Shown here in pieces: positions 46,890-58,912 of a stretch of 64,000 nucleotides of DNA. Positions within the stretch are counted from its first letter, which is position 1, and each line of letters begins with the position of its first letter. The stretch is from assembly GCF_037975245.1 (NCBI RefSeq), contig NC_092568.1, positions 2,170,001 to 2,234,000 of the forward strand, in the 5' to 3' direction. The translations under genes were made by a program, and so were the position numbers. Below the pieces are notes generated by a model. It was not told where the DNA came from and did not search any database. It worked only from the letters and a program-made list of their open reading frames with translations. The stretch comes from Apostichopus japonicus (Eukaryota; Echinodermata; Holothuroidea; Aspidochirotida; Stichopodidae).

Positions 46890-47590
46890 TAACAGGAGGT
46901 CTCTGTTGAAAGAGACCTAGGTATCTACATTGACTCATCTCTGTAACCTTCTAAACATTGCCATCTTGAAGCTGCTAAAAGAGGTAATAGGGTTTAAGGT
47001 ATGATCAAGAGGAACTTCAGTTTTCTGAAAGAGGACATCGTAGTTAGCCTTTATAAGCAGTTGGTTAGGCCTCATCTGGAATATGCTGTGCAGGCTTGGA
47101 ACCCATATTTTGTTAAGGATAAGGAAGTACTTGAAAAGGTCCAGAGGCGGGCTACTAGAATGATGTGTTCCTTATTTTAGGCGGTTACAATTGTTGAATC
47201 TCACCACACTGGAGCTTAGGAGGTTACGTGGGGACTTGATTCAGGTTTTCAAGATAGTGTATGGTTTTGACAATTTATCCTTTACCGACTTTTTCATGTT
47301 TGCTAATAGTAGTTGTACCAGAGGTCATTGTCTTAAACTCCAAAAGTCACACGTGGGATTAATATTCGGCATAACTTTTTTTCTAATAGGGTTGTAAATG
47401 AGTGGAACCGTTTGCCTGCAAAAGTTGTACTTGCAAGTAATTTCAATGGGTTTAAGAATGCTTTGGACAAGCACTTTAAGCATTGTAATCGGGACTGAGG
47501 GTTTGTGTCTTCAGTTTTTTTCTCTCTCCTATAGGGTCCTTGATGGGGACTTGAGTGTCCCTCCTGATCCTTTCTTTCTACCGTAAACTA
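46890..47590 (+). pseudogene. Decayed CR1-like LINE, C-terminal RT fragment
   Basis: Translation across frames shows GIYIDSSL, then MIKRNFSFLKEDIVVSLYKQ, LVRPHLEYAVQAWNPYF, RRATRM, LRRLRGDLIQVFKIVYGFDN and NEWNRLPAKVVLASNFNGFK, the standard C-terminal region of CR1/Jockey-type RTs. In-frame stops (for example near 46946 and 47178) and frameshifts break it. It lies within 2.9 kb (45893-48812) that interrupts duplicated GPCR-intron sequence. The RT catalytic core is not present. Confidence 0.75.
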
Positions 47591-49082
47591 AACTATATTG
47601 TTAGGCATAGTCTACATCAGGTTTACCACTGCCGTAATCAAGATTCAAATCATGCAACTAAAAAAAAGGTTATACACAGTATATATTTGTAGGCTACCTA
47701 ACGTTAGGCTATTTTGCTAGGTGTACACGATGCACCCCAAACCAATCTTAGCTAGGTTTTGCGTAACTGCCACTGAGCTTATTACTTTTAATTTTTTAGA
47801 GTTAGAGCTTACTGTTCATAGCCTAGACAGTAACACTAACGGGTACAAGTAATATGCCGAGTAGGCCTATGACTAAGAATTAGTTACCGGGGTGCCTAGC
47901 ATAACTTGTGACAGTTGTCCATTTATATTTATTCATAACCCAATGTTTTCAAATGGGGTGACAAACAAAGAAATACCACGAAATTTCTATAAGGAGATCC
48001 TGGTCAGAGCAATTGTCTCTGTTCCGCCCAAAACATTTTAGGTGACGAACTTGTTGCCATGTAGCTTAGCCTTTGTCACATTGCAATGTAAGGTTAACGT
48101 TATGTCCTACTACTTAACGCTACGGCTAGGCTACTTTCGTGAATCTCGCACGGTATTGAGAACAACTTGTGCCTTAAATTCCAGACCCCGAAAGGCCAAG
48201 ATATCGTGATTTAAGCAAAACTGCTTTCGTCCCGCAGAGCCACTTCTTTTCTTAACCTACGCCTAACATTCAAGCGAAATACTTCAAGAATGTATAAGAA
48301 ATATTAGTGAGAGTTTACATCAAGTAGTTTTACCGAATATAGAAAGGTATAGTATGTATAGTATCGTTGATGCAGTGCTATTGCTGTCTGTTGATTGTTC
48401 GTATGACATACGACATTACGTACACAACAAGGCAACTCGGCGATGAATTATACGAGATGCATACGCACAGAATCGTTTTCTGTGGCCATGGCTCCGTGCC
48501 AAACTTTTTGGTTTGACGTCATCATTTTTTCTACAACTCGTAGTCTTAGCAAAAAAATGATGTAAACTGCAGTCATTTTCTTTACATTTAGATCCAATTA
48601 TGACAAATAATTAATATCTGGAGTATAATATCCACGTAAAACTGAAATTTATGTATTATTAAACTTCATTTTTTGACACTGCTCTTAGGATTCAGTAAAT
48701 TCGACATTGTGACATATGTACAGATAAACGAAACGGCGTGGAATTCTGTCCCCTCCAGAGCTGAGACCCACATCTAAGCTCGAGAATATACTCTCTCGCA
48801 AAAAACAGAATACAAATATTGGTTAAAGCTTACGTAACAAAGCTCAAATGAAACTTACCATGCAGTACCACTCAGAAAGCACTATATCTTACTGAACAAA
48901 ACATATCGATGTAAGTTAATTACCTTTCTATAAAGTCTGAACACCTTAGAAGGATCAGAACATCAGTCCATAAACAATATACTTTTGGGAACCTTTAGCA
49001 AATCTTCCCAGCCTGTTAAAATTTGGTAATGATTCTGATGAGCCGTCTATAATATCTTACAATTATATACTGTTGTACTAAC

Positions 49083-49456
49083 CTGTCCACAGCTATGGCA
49101 CTAAGATGATAAATGGATGACCCACTGAATACGAAAGCAGGTAAAAAGAAGTTAAATCTCGTCGTCTCGAAACAGGTTGCTGGACTAATAATTAACCGTG
49201 GAGTTAGGTTTAATGGCAACGCAAGTAAACCGGTGAAAAAGTCAGTCACTGCAAGGCTCAATAAGAAATAATTGGACACTTTCCGTAATCTAGCATTCCT
49301 AATAAATGCTAAGATAACCAACAGATTCCCTACTACAGTTCCAATAAATACTGGTAAATAGACCAGAAGGTAGCTTACAGTGAGGAATGGGCTAAGAGCC
49401 AAACTAATCAGATTACGATCAGAAACATTGTATTCGAGAAACGAATCATTCATCAT
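49083..49456 (-). CDS. GPCR-B exon 1 (N-terminus to TM3), class A GPCR
   Basis: Paralogue of 12567-12940, same length, with the ATG at 49454-49456 and an AG-GTTAGT donor. The same two N-terminal sequons, GNLLV in TM1, LAVTD in TM2, Cys95 and the end SAIAVD followed by the split Arg are present. Compared with GPCR-A: I78L and H83N near the top of TM2, where H83N creates a new N-L-T sequon in the first extracellular loop; G107A and I118L in TM3. The exon is intact and upstream similarity to locus A continues to about 50165, so the core promoter is probably shared. Confidence 0.9.
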
Positions 49457-50168
49457 GGTCGAAGAACACTCACAAAATACAATCGGCGGAAAACGTCTTA
49501 GTTCTGCCAGACGAAAAATCTTCAAATTGATCGAGTATATGCCAGTCCGTCAGATACACTCCATAGGCCTGTGTTGTTGTATCGCTTGTACTCTGCGAAC
49601 AAGGTTGCAGCTGATTCTATTCCAAGGGTCGCCGAGTTGTACTTAACAGGCCCTCAAAAATGAACATGTAGAAACCCGATATATATATATATATATGTAT
49701 ATGCGCAGTCGTGCTGCAAGGCTGTGAAGCCTGTGATCTGTCACGCATCTGGTGGGAGTGAACCTAATATGCAAAATAATATAAACCTCCATTGGTTATG
49801 GATGAATTCTTATTATTAGGAGGGCGATAGGGTAGAAGTATAGTAAACCAAGCTATGCTTTATACTAAACCATATTTGTAGATCAATTGATGAAACTTAC
49901 GTTGTTTTGTAAATGGTAACATGATACACGACATATCTACCGTGACAATTCCGGAAAATAAATTTGAATAAGTAATAACTTAGCAGACAATAAAATCTGT
50001 GTGACGTCAACGGAAATTGTCTGACGGAAAAAGGCAAGGGAGTATTATAGAACTTGGACGTTTATGAATATGCGACTGCATTATCTCTGTAAGATGCCAA
50101 CTGTATAATAAGTCACCAACGTGGGTCGCGGTCATAGAGATAAATATAGATAATCCATATCCAAATCT
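49457..50168 (-). promoter_or_regulatory. GPCR-B upstream region conserved with GPCR-A
   Basis: Near-identical to 12941-13640. Contains an ATATATATATATAT run at about 49679-49702, near 230 bp before the ATG. Similarity stops abruptly at ACCAATATCCAAATCTA-type sequence where locus A enters a (TA)n tract. Promoter function is inferred from position only. Confidence 0.35.
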
Positions 50169-51192
50169 ACGGTTATGATATTACAAACTCGACTATGACG
50201 TCATGTTCACTCAACATTAGAGGTCATTTAATATGACTCTAAAAGTTTTCAAAAGCCCTTTCTAGATTTTTATTATTCTCCTAATTATTCAAAAAGTGAG
50301 TTTTCAGTTACGCAATTTATTGTCTCAGTGTCTCAAATGCTTTGATGGTTGCAATTAAGAACATCTTAAAGTTTAATAATGAGAGACATTGAAATTCAAG
50401 CAACACTGATGATGCTTAATGCTCATAGCTTTATTGGAAGATACCTTATAAGATTGGGCTACCCTGACAACCATTAAGAAGGTACTTCCGAGAAGTACTG
50501 CCAGTTCATTCCAACCCACCTGCATGTGATTGTTGATATTCTATAAGAAATCTATTGTTACCGTAGGATTGTACTATACCCTTGTGCTGCCCTCACTTGC
50601 GTTAGATATGCTTGCTAGACGGCCAGCTAATCAAAAATGAGGCAAAGACAGGTGAAGCGTTCTGTATTTACCCACTTGTATTAATGTGGTCAAACTGTGA
50701 AACAAGATAAATGATTCATAATAATACTACAATAATACTTACGTCACTGTTCACACGAAAAGCATATGTGGCTAAAAACAGTGTCATGTAGCCTAGATAA
50801 ATAGAGGGCGACATATCTGATGACCAACGGCACCAAAATGTCTTTCCTTTCTCAACAATGGGATGAGAGAAGAAATAATCACGTACTAGATGACATCGAC
50901 CAGGCCACACCCACATTAATTAACGGAGAACAAACACGACAGAAAGAAAAGGAATAAAAGATCACTTTTCGAAAATGGGGGTAGCATCAAGAACAACACA
51001 AAAAGCTGCTTTGTTAATTCCAACACGGTACCGACATTATCGGTTGTTGCCAATTATCTGCATCAGTTTTAGTGGCGAGAACCACATATGCGTGCTGAAA
51101 TGCTTTAAGGGAAAAGCGCGCACATTATCGTGAACTTACTCGAAAGAGATGGTTTTATCGAAGAACGACCCAATTATGCGATATATTATACA

Positions 51193-51495
51193 GGGGCGTC
51201 GGAAGCTATTTGGGATTGGTACGGCAGATCAGAGTGTGGCCATCTATCATAATTATCGGGGGGGGGGGGGGGCCTTTGGTAGGTAAAACTAGGTAATATA
51301 GAAAATTTTGCAAAAATGCCTCCCAGATTGCAGGAAATGGCACTTCCCGAGCTTGAAAACAAGACCTGCCAGAGTAGTCACATTTAGCCTACTTGCCGTC
51401 ATCATTATTGAAAATTATTGAAAAATATACCTCCCAGATTATTTTTTGCCATTTTTTTATCTTAGTCCTACTTTTTTTTTGCTCCGTGAATATTG
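51193..51495. mobile_element. Right-truncated copy of the CAGGGGCGTCGGAAGC element
   Basis: Starts CAGGGGCGTCGGAAGCTATT and follows the nested element at 59231-59611 closely through CTTAGTCCTAC and GTGAATATTG, then diverges at TTAATATTGTTATA. The right TIR is missing. It lacks the inverted TACGCGCCACCATGG segment of the other copy. Confidence 0.75.
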
Positions 51496-51548
51496 TTAAT
51501 ATTGTTATATATTGTTATAACAAGAATAATGTTATATTATTTTGAAAT

Positions 51549-51592
51549 GTCTACGAGCGTCCCCACCTTTAAAGGTAGGGGCGCTCGTAGAC
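51549..51592. repeat. 44-bp near-palindrome
   Basis: GTCTACGAGCG...CGCTCGTAGAC, centred on ACCTTTAAAGGT, with two mispaired positions. It could extrude as a hairpin of about 20 bp per arm. Confidence 0.85.
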
Positions 51593-52348
51593 TTTTAGAA
51601 ATAGGGGGCTTTGATTTCAGTGGTTTTGCGTGTCACCGATTACTCACATGACTTTTCTGAGTGGTCACCTAATCGTAGCTGTACCTGACTGTGAACGGTA
51701 CGGTACTGTGTGGCAAGCTATGGCCGCGAGTGATGTACGTTTGTTTACTGTACGTTGGTCAGTGTTGTGCATATTCAAGTTGATTGGTAGTTAGCACAGT
51801 GTTTACGTACGTATTTTACATACAGCCCGTTTGCAGTAACACAATAACGAGATTGTAATTTGAAGTGAAGACTTCAACAAATGAAGTGGATGCCAGGTGA
51901 CATCATCGTACCCCCCCCCCACCCACTGGTCTTGAGTTTGCTCTCGAATCCTCAACGTGTGTCATAGCGTAACGAATAGGTAAGTTAATTGTATCCTTTG
52001 GTTTCCTTTCCCATAGTTTCTTTGCAAAAGGACTTACATTGCAGTGAAAGCAATGCCAGTATCAGATAATGTTAAGTATATACATTTACCAATACACCTG
52101 TCATTATGCAATTATATACAACATTAATCCATAAAATAAATACATTAAAATATAAAGTACTAGTAATTTTCTGATGTCCTGTTTAGTCTCCCCCCCCCCC
52201 CCTCCACTCCCAAGACGTCAATCTAACATACATATACGACTGTATTGAAAGAACGCTGCAGTGAAAAGGATTTCTCTTAAACATAACTTTATTTTTCTTA
52301 TAGCTGTTTCGGGCAAGTTTTTATCACATCGCGAGGAATAACCTAATG

Positions 52349-52734
52349 CAGGGGTTCCCTAACTGGGGTGCATGAACCCCCAGAGGGAAGGGTGAGTCCA
52401 TCCCAAGGGGTTCGTGAGACGTTTCTGAAAGTCAAAAGTAGAGTACTTTTTGTTGAACTAAAATCTGATATATCATATAATTTAGTAATGTACAAAAGTC
52501 GTACCTATCGACAAGCTCTTTTCGCGTTCCATACGTATATGTTGATATATATGTAGTGCCGTACCGTGCATTTTTCATTACATTTTTACACTATGAACTT
52601 GATATTTTACGAAGCACTGTTATGGGTATTATAGTATAATGATGATTCAGATCGTGTCTCGAAAAGTTGGGGGTTCGTGGACAACTCTATCGCCCACAGG
52701 GGGTTCGTGGGGGGGGGGGGTTAGGGAAACTCTG
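52349..52734. mobile_element. Non-autonomous hAT-type element, 386 bp
   Basis: The ends CAGGGGTTCCCTAACTGGGG and (reverse complement) CAGAGTTTCCCTAACCCC form TIRs, continuing to CGAACCCCC-type words. A perfect 8-bp duplication ACCTAATG flanks it (52341-52348 and 52735-52742). The CAGNGGTTCYC-type end with an 8-bp duplication is typical of hAT elements. No transposase. Confidence 0.9.
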
Positions 52735-53334
52735 ACCTAATGGATGGATGCTTCGGTTATTGCTTCTCCGTTTTTAAGAAGAACAGTTGACAATTCTTTT
52801 CACCGCTTGATATGTACTCTTATACAATTTCGAGTACTTTCAGTGAATGGATAACTGTATAACAATAGTAAATAAAACATACCCCATTGTGTAAGCTGCG
52901 GCTGCATATGATCTAGGAGTTAGCTTGCAACAGAATATATCTGAAGGAAAGTGACGAGGAATTTCACTGTGAAGTGAAATTTTGGGGAGGGGAGACACAT
53001 TGGAACGGATTTTAATCTTCCTCGATAACGAAAACAAATCGAATTGATTGATTTTCATATTACTTGACATCACATATTTCATTTTACATGGTAATCATTA
53101 ATTATTTAAGCCTAATTACTTTTATTTTTCAAATGTTTACCTCAAGTATCATGCCAGAAAGACAAACATGGTCACCATCTGATACAGCTTAAGTAGAGCA
53201 ATTAATTCATCCCTGTGACTTAAAATTACCAATTCCAACTTGGAGCTTATATAGAACCTATAGAAACATCAATTGTAAGTTGGGGACATGTTGTGTTTTA
53301 GTAACAAGAAACATAATATGATTTGTTTTGATTT

Positions 53335-54338
53335 GATTTTATTCGGCAAGATATCATTCTTCATCTACATACAAACAAAAATTGCACATAAAGATAAACA
53401 TTTAAAATACAAGATGGGAATATACTTGAATGCATCAAAAAGAAAATAACATGCCAAGGATAACCCTTTAAGCTAAAAGCTTATTTCCAAAGGGGTCCTT
53501 ATAACCATAAAAATTCAAAAGATAAGAAATAAACTATTAAAACATCTAAAACATGCATACAAACACTGTAAAAAAGAAAGATATTTACAAGCTAGACATT
53601 CATATGATTTAAAAGGTAGGCTTTGGCATCTTTTTTAAAATTGTATTTCAGCAGGATGGATTTTATGTTTTCAGGTAGCCTGTTCCAGTTTTTAATTGCA
53701 TTGTAATAAAAAGACCCAGCACTGTGCGTTTTAATTTTGGGAAGTTGAAAATTAAAAATACTGCCTCTTGTGTTATGGCTATGAACACTATTTACTCTAA
53801 TAAAACTCTCCCTCATATAAACTGGAGAGGTACCATGGAAAACATTAAAAACATGATTAAGACGAAGCTGTTCAGCCCTAGTGTTGATGTTCAAAATACC
53901 AAGAGTTTTAAAGTCAGCATGGTTAATGTGATAATAAAAATCTTTACCCAGAATGAATCTGATAACTTTGTTCTGGGCACATTGTAATCTACGAGCGTGG
54001 TACTTAGATATACCTCCATACCAAGATGAGATGGAATAATCGAACAGACAGAGAACAAGGGCTGTACAGATGGTCTTTTTCACATTTTGATTAAAATAAT
54101 TAGCTTGCCTGTAGAGGAATTTGAATCGAGAATTTGTTTTACTAATAATGCCAAGAACAATTTGTTCGCCATCAAGGTATTGGTTTAACTCCAGACCGAG
54201 GTAAACAACAGAATGTTTGGCCTTAATCAGCTGACCATTACAAACAATTGAGAAGTCAGTATACTGACCAAGTTTACGTTTCAATAGACCCATACGTAAC
54301 ACTTTTAACGAAATAGTCTTCACAATTATTGCCCCCAA
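53335..54338 (-). pseudogene. LINE fragment, C-terminal RT region
   Basis: A 248-codon frame (54338 down to 53592) covers the end of a non-LTR RT: YLGLELNQYLDG, LFDYSISSWYGGISKYHARR and LQCAQNKVIRFILG, ending AKAYLLNHMNV. The catalytic ADD core is absent (5' truncation). The 3' end near 53320-53345 has TTTGATTTGATTTTATTC, a short-repeat tail like that of other LINEs here. The frame is open, but without the RT core it is inactive. It belongs to a different lineage from the LINE at 6261-8700. Confidence 0.8.
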
Positions 54339-54404
54339 AAAAGGTTTTAGTTTATACCCTGGCAGATAACTAAATAGTGTTTAAAAGTGATGAGTTGTAG
54401 ACGA

Positions 54405-55090
54405 AAAACCACATAAATTGTTTACTATGAAATTGTATATATCAACTTCGTGCTCTTTGCTGTAAAATGTATTTACCTACGATCGTCACTACGTGTCAAT
54501 GAGTCTGTAATTGACCATGCATCGTGGGGTGTTTTCGTGTGGATGAGTGTGTAAAATCCTCATTCATCATGTGCATATTCAAAGTCATTAAAGTTGATAT
54601 ATCTTTGTACAAGGACCAAACCCACAAATGCTGTCATATTAAAACATGTTTGTACTCTTTGCTGAAAAATCCATTAAATAAATTATTAATTCATTATGTA
54701 AATTCAGTGTGAGTATAGGTCTATATACATTAATATAATATATGATCAAAACCACATAAATTGTTTACTATGAAATATAACATATCGACTTCGTGCTCTT
54801 TGCTGTAAATTTTATTTACCAACGATCGTCACTACGTGTCAATAAGTCTGTAATTAACCACCATTGGTGTTTTCTTGTGGATGAGTGTGTAATATCCTCA
54901 TTCATTATCTGCATATTCAAAGTCATTAAAGTTGATATTTCTTTGTACAAGGACCAAACCCACAAATGCTGTCATATTAAAACATGTTTGTACTCTTTGC
55001 TGAAAATTCCAGTAAATAAATTATAAATTCATTATGAAATTTCAGTGTGAGTAGCCTATAGGCCTATACATTAATATTAAAATATGCAAT
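54405..55090. repeat. 343-bp tandem duplication
   Basis: Two diverged units start AAAACCACATAAATTGTTTA at 54405 and 54748, containing GATCGTCACTACGTGTCAAT and CTTTGTACAAGGACCAAACC. Small frames in both units give similar peptides only because the DNA is duplicated. Confidence 0.85.
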
Positions 55091-55216
55091 TAGAATGACA
55101 AGGGAAGGGAAATAACATGTTGAATGAATTGAATGTACTCTCTTTTAAATCACGTGTTTGTGACACGTCCTGCATGACGTCTATAAAACAGGAAAGATAT
55201 ACACTTGAATGTTAAA

Positions 55217-55603
55217 CAGTGGCGTAGGAAGGTACTTTTGAGTGGGGGGGGGGGGCTGAAGACTGATGGCCGGCCTGGGGGAAGGGTCTAAAGGGGGAGG
55301 GGGTGTCTTTTTTTTGCATTTCCAGGTGGCCTCAGATGCAATTTAACACACTTCAACACCCACTCCATTTTGTAAATAATTTTGCATTTTCACCTGGCCT
55401 TAGATGCAATTTGGTGCTCCAAATGGGATTTTTTTCTGCCAAAATGTTCTGAAAAAGGGGTTTTCTGACTTGCGAAGCGGGGTGGGGGGCTGAATGATAC
55501 TTCTTCCCCCATATCTTTCACTGGGGGGGGGGCTAGCGCAGGGAGGGGGCGGGACAGTGACTTATTTGGCCCCATGAGCTCGATATGGCTCTCGACGCCT
55601 CTG
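55217..55603. mobile_element. Possible hAT-type element, imperfect ends
   Basis: The left end CAGTGGCGTAGGAAGG with a following G run resembles other hAT-type ends here; the best right end is CTCGACGCCTCTG. The 8-bp flanks (ATGTTAAA and TGGATATG) do not match, so the boundaries or the call may be wrong. Confidence 0.35.
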
Positions 55604-58600
55604 TGGATATGTATTGTAATACTGAAAACGTATTGACCTATATATATAATGCATCTCAATGATGACTCACTGCTCATAATTGTCCATCTTTTAATCACCT
55701 AAAGATTTCGCATGTAAACAAAGCAATTAAATTGCAAATTTTTGGTTTTCAAAAAAAACATTTGATTTATTGTGCTATAAATATTTTACATTTATAAATT
55801 GTAACAAATTTATTTCAATGATTGTAAAAGAAAAAAACAACTTACAAATCATTTTACTATTCATCGTCTAAACAGAATAAAACAATTGGTTAAAAAAAAC
55901 TCATTTGCAAAAAAGAAAAGAAAAAGGTTTTAAAACAAACCGTCTTCACTAAAGATAATGAAGGGAATAATCTCATCTTGGAGAAAATATTCTAATCTAT
56001 TAAAAATGCAAAGACGCCAGCATACTTTTTGATATTATGGCGTTCATGAAATATTTTATAGAATTTACCCATAACCACTAACCTGCCTGGGATAGACAAA
56101 CAAAACTCCATCAAAGTCTTATGTTGTTCTTCATAATGGTACCCGTAATATATGTATATATTTTTATTTTATGAAAACCACTTACACAATCATTTCTCGT
56201 AAATAATTGTCCCTCTTATTGCAAAAATCTGGCGTCGGTGTGTTTCACCAAGCAAGAGTAATCCTGATTGCTTCAATATACCTATACTGGAACTCTAAAT
56301 TTCACCTTAGTGTTTCAATTTACTGATCAATATTGATGATTCTTTCCACTTCACCGGCGGCCGTGTATCTTACGATATCATAGGGGCTTAATAACGCAAG
56401 AAGATGATTTTTGTCAATATATTCCATACGGCGTCACTTAAAGCACTTTCAACCGTTGATTGCTTTGTCTCTCATATATTGGACAAAAGGCGACAAAGAG
56501 ATTACCAGAGCTGACGTAAGAATTTAATAGGATGGCATTAGGCCCAAGTTTAGTCTTCAAATATCATGGCCCCCAAGAAAATATTAAAAATTAATATATA
56601 AAAAGGAAGTAAAGGAAAACCTGAGTACTACAATTGTTCCAATAGCTACTCCTGTTATCGGTATATTTGTCTTAAAAATACGCTTAGTATACCGTAGTCT
56701 CTGGAGAGCACCTATAATGCTAAACTGATGACGTCACTTGCCCTGTGCAGGCCTACGTGATAATACTAATCCATTGTTTCATAAATTCTAATAAATCAAC
56801 CAAAAAATATTCTGTTAGGTTAATATGTAAACAACAGAACACGGTTGGATAACATTCAACCACAACTTGGCAACGAAAAATGTGTAACACGTAGTAAACA
56901 GGCCTTTCGAGGACAGTGTAGTGTGTTCAAGTATATACTTTTATCCGAGTGTCAGGTACTTCCGAGTACTTGAGGTTCCGATTAACAAGTGCCATAGTCC
57001 GAGTGCTGCTTTTTTTATCCGAGTACCAAAAACCAGTGTTCGAGTACAGAATGTTAGAATTCGAGTACTTTTCGAGTGATATATGAATTAAAAATTTAAT
57101 AGAAGTACAACTTCATGGTGACTCAGAACAGTCATCCTTCGAAGTCACCCTTTAAATGAACTCCAGTTTGCAGCCGTTTTATGCCTATAGTAATTAATAT
57201 GAAATTATATCTCTGAATATTACTTGCCTGTAAAGACGTTCCGTCGAGGTTTGAACGTATTATTATACAGAGTAGTTCAAGAACTGCGCTTCAAATATCG
57301 GCTCATTTAAATACAAATTACTGCATCCCTGCCACCACTAACCCTCCCCAGAGGTGAATCCAATATTTTATATTTACAAACAGAAAAAGTTGCGACGCCC
57401 GGCGGTCTTTGAAGCCGGCTCGGAATGCAGTAATCTGGGAGAATCCTCCTCAGGTCTAAACACAAGGTTGTGCAACTAAATAGTTTTGAATGTTTGTGTG
57501 AGCTTTTAATGGGTATGTATGCCCCAATATTCCCCCATCGCTGAATCCACGCCTGCCCCCCCCCACCCCCTGACACCTTCTTATCCCTATCTGCGACGAA
57601 TGAAAGGTGTAAATGACCCTACTAGGCACTTGAATTCTTGCTTGTATTCCTCCGATTGTCAAGATTTCCAGATTTGTGCAAATTTGAAGACGATTCAGTG
57701 TACTTATGCATCGTTAATCCGCGGCTGCATGAAAGACTTTTTGCTCGGTTTTTTTTTTACAACATGACGAACATTTTCAAGAAGCCCATTATTCGGCTTC
57801 AAGATAAATATAATAACCATTCATGTGGTTAAAATTTTGTTTATTCTTTCGCAGGAGGTTTCCAAGTACCGTCCGTCGATATCATCTCATAAGTGATAAA
57901 ATTATTCTCATCTCCCACGAGATGCACTATCTCCTGCAGTAAACTGCGTTAAATACATAAGTTACCCCACAAAACAAATATCACATTCCTATCGTTATTT
58001 GTCTGTTTTCGAGATGTAAAAAAAAACCTTGCTTTATTTCGACTGACGTTGTGTTTTGAACACGACTTTTTACACGTAAACCTCTTCTCGAGACACCACT
58101 TTACTTTCACTGAGTGTACTATAACATCTGATTCTGAATGATAAATCAAAATATTTTTTGACAAGCTATCGTCTTCATATACAAATAACTGAATGGGAAA
58201 AGGTGCTGGGGGTAGGGGTAGGACATGTCTTGTCAAGTTCGTGCCTTTGCATATAAAGTTATGTTTCCCACAAAATATTGCACCCAATTCATGTTGGACT
58301 CATGTAATTGTTTGCAATTGCTATCTTTTGTGAAAAGGGTTGGGGTACAGAAGGGGGTAGGTCGGTGTGAGGAAGGAGTGGGGAGGGAAATGATAGGGTG
58401 AGGTATAGGGGTAAGAGTTGATATTTTTCATTTGAAACCATCAGTTGCTCTACCGAAAACAAATGATTAAGAGAGCTTTGCAAAAAGAGACTGTACCTAT
58501 ATAAACTCTAACTCTTACAGCTGTTCAGATGTAACCATTGGCGTGCGCAAGGGATGTGGGGGGGGGGGGTAGGGTGGGAGGGGACATGTATGTCATAACC

Positions 58601-58912
58601 GTCATTTGGTTCGGGTTACTGTTCAAGGGACGCGGTATATAACAATACAAGCAACATGCACTAATAGTAATTATTTTCTAATGGACTATAACATATCAAC
58701 AATAATTTTGTGCCTAAAGTCATCCTATTAGTTTCAGTTGTCATCCAATACATCATATGGCAAGTTGTTAAATATATGCATATTCGTTATAATATCAACA
58801 ATCAAATTTATTAATTTTCAAAATCCGTGTCACGATTATACAGCATTTTCTATATAAGAAAGATAACCATGATGTGGTACACATGCCTGGTGATATGTGC
58901 GCTTGGCAGGGG
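55604..58912. other. Intergenic, nothing recognised
   Basis: About 3.3 kb without a credible gene. C-rich stretch near 57548-57570 and G run near 58558 resemble element ends, but no matching partner was found. Confidence 0.5.

Larger units (their letters stand above)
38757..49082 (-). other. Intron of GPCR-B with several insertions
   Basis: This 10.3-kb phase-2 intron (donor AG then GTTAGT) holds a 480-bp segment (38783-39265) found only here, blocks shared with locus A in another order, a 4.1-kb inverted-repeat element, a 655-bp long-TIR element and about 2.9 kb (45893-48812) that interrupts sequence continuous in locus A. Confidence 0.75.
50169..52348. other. Intergenic between GPCR-B and GPCR-C, left part
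   Basis: No gene recognised. It holds a fragment of the CAGGGGCGTCGGAAGC element at 51193-51495 and a near-palindrome at 51549-51592. Confidence 0.5.

Noticed and set aside
57331-57567. Possible small element between CAGAGGTGAATCC and GGATTCAGC-type right end
   Set aside because: Ends are only loosely inverted, and the flanking 8-mers are C-rich and not a convincing duplication.
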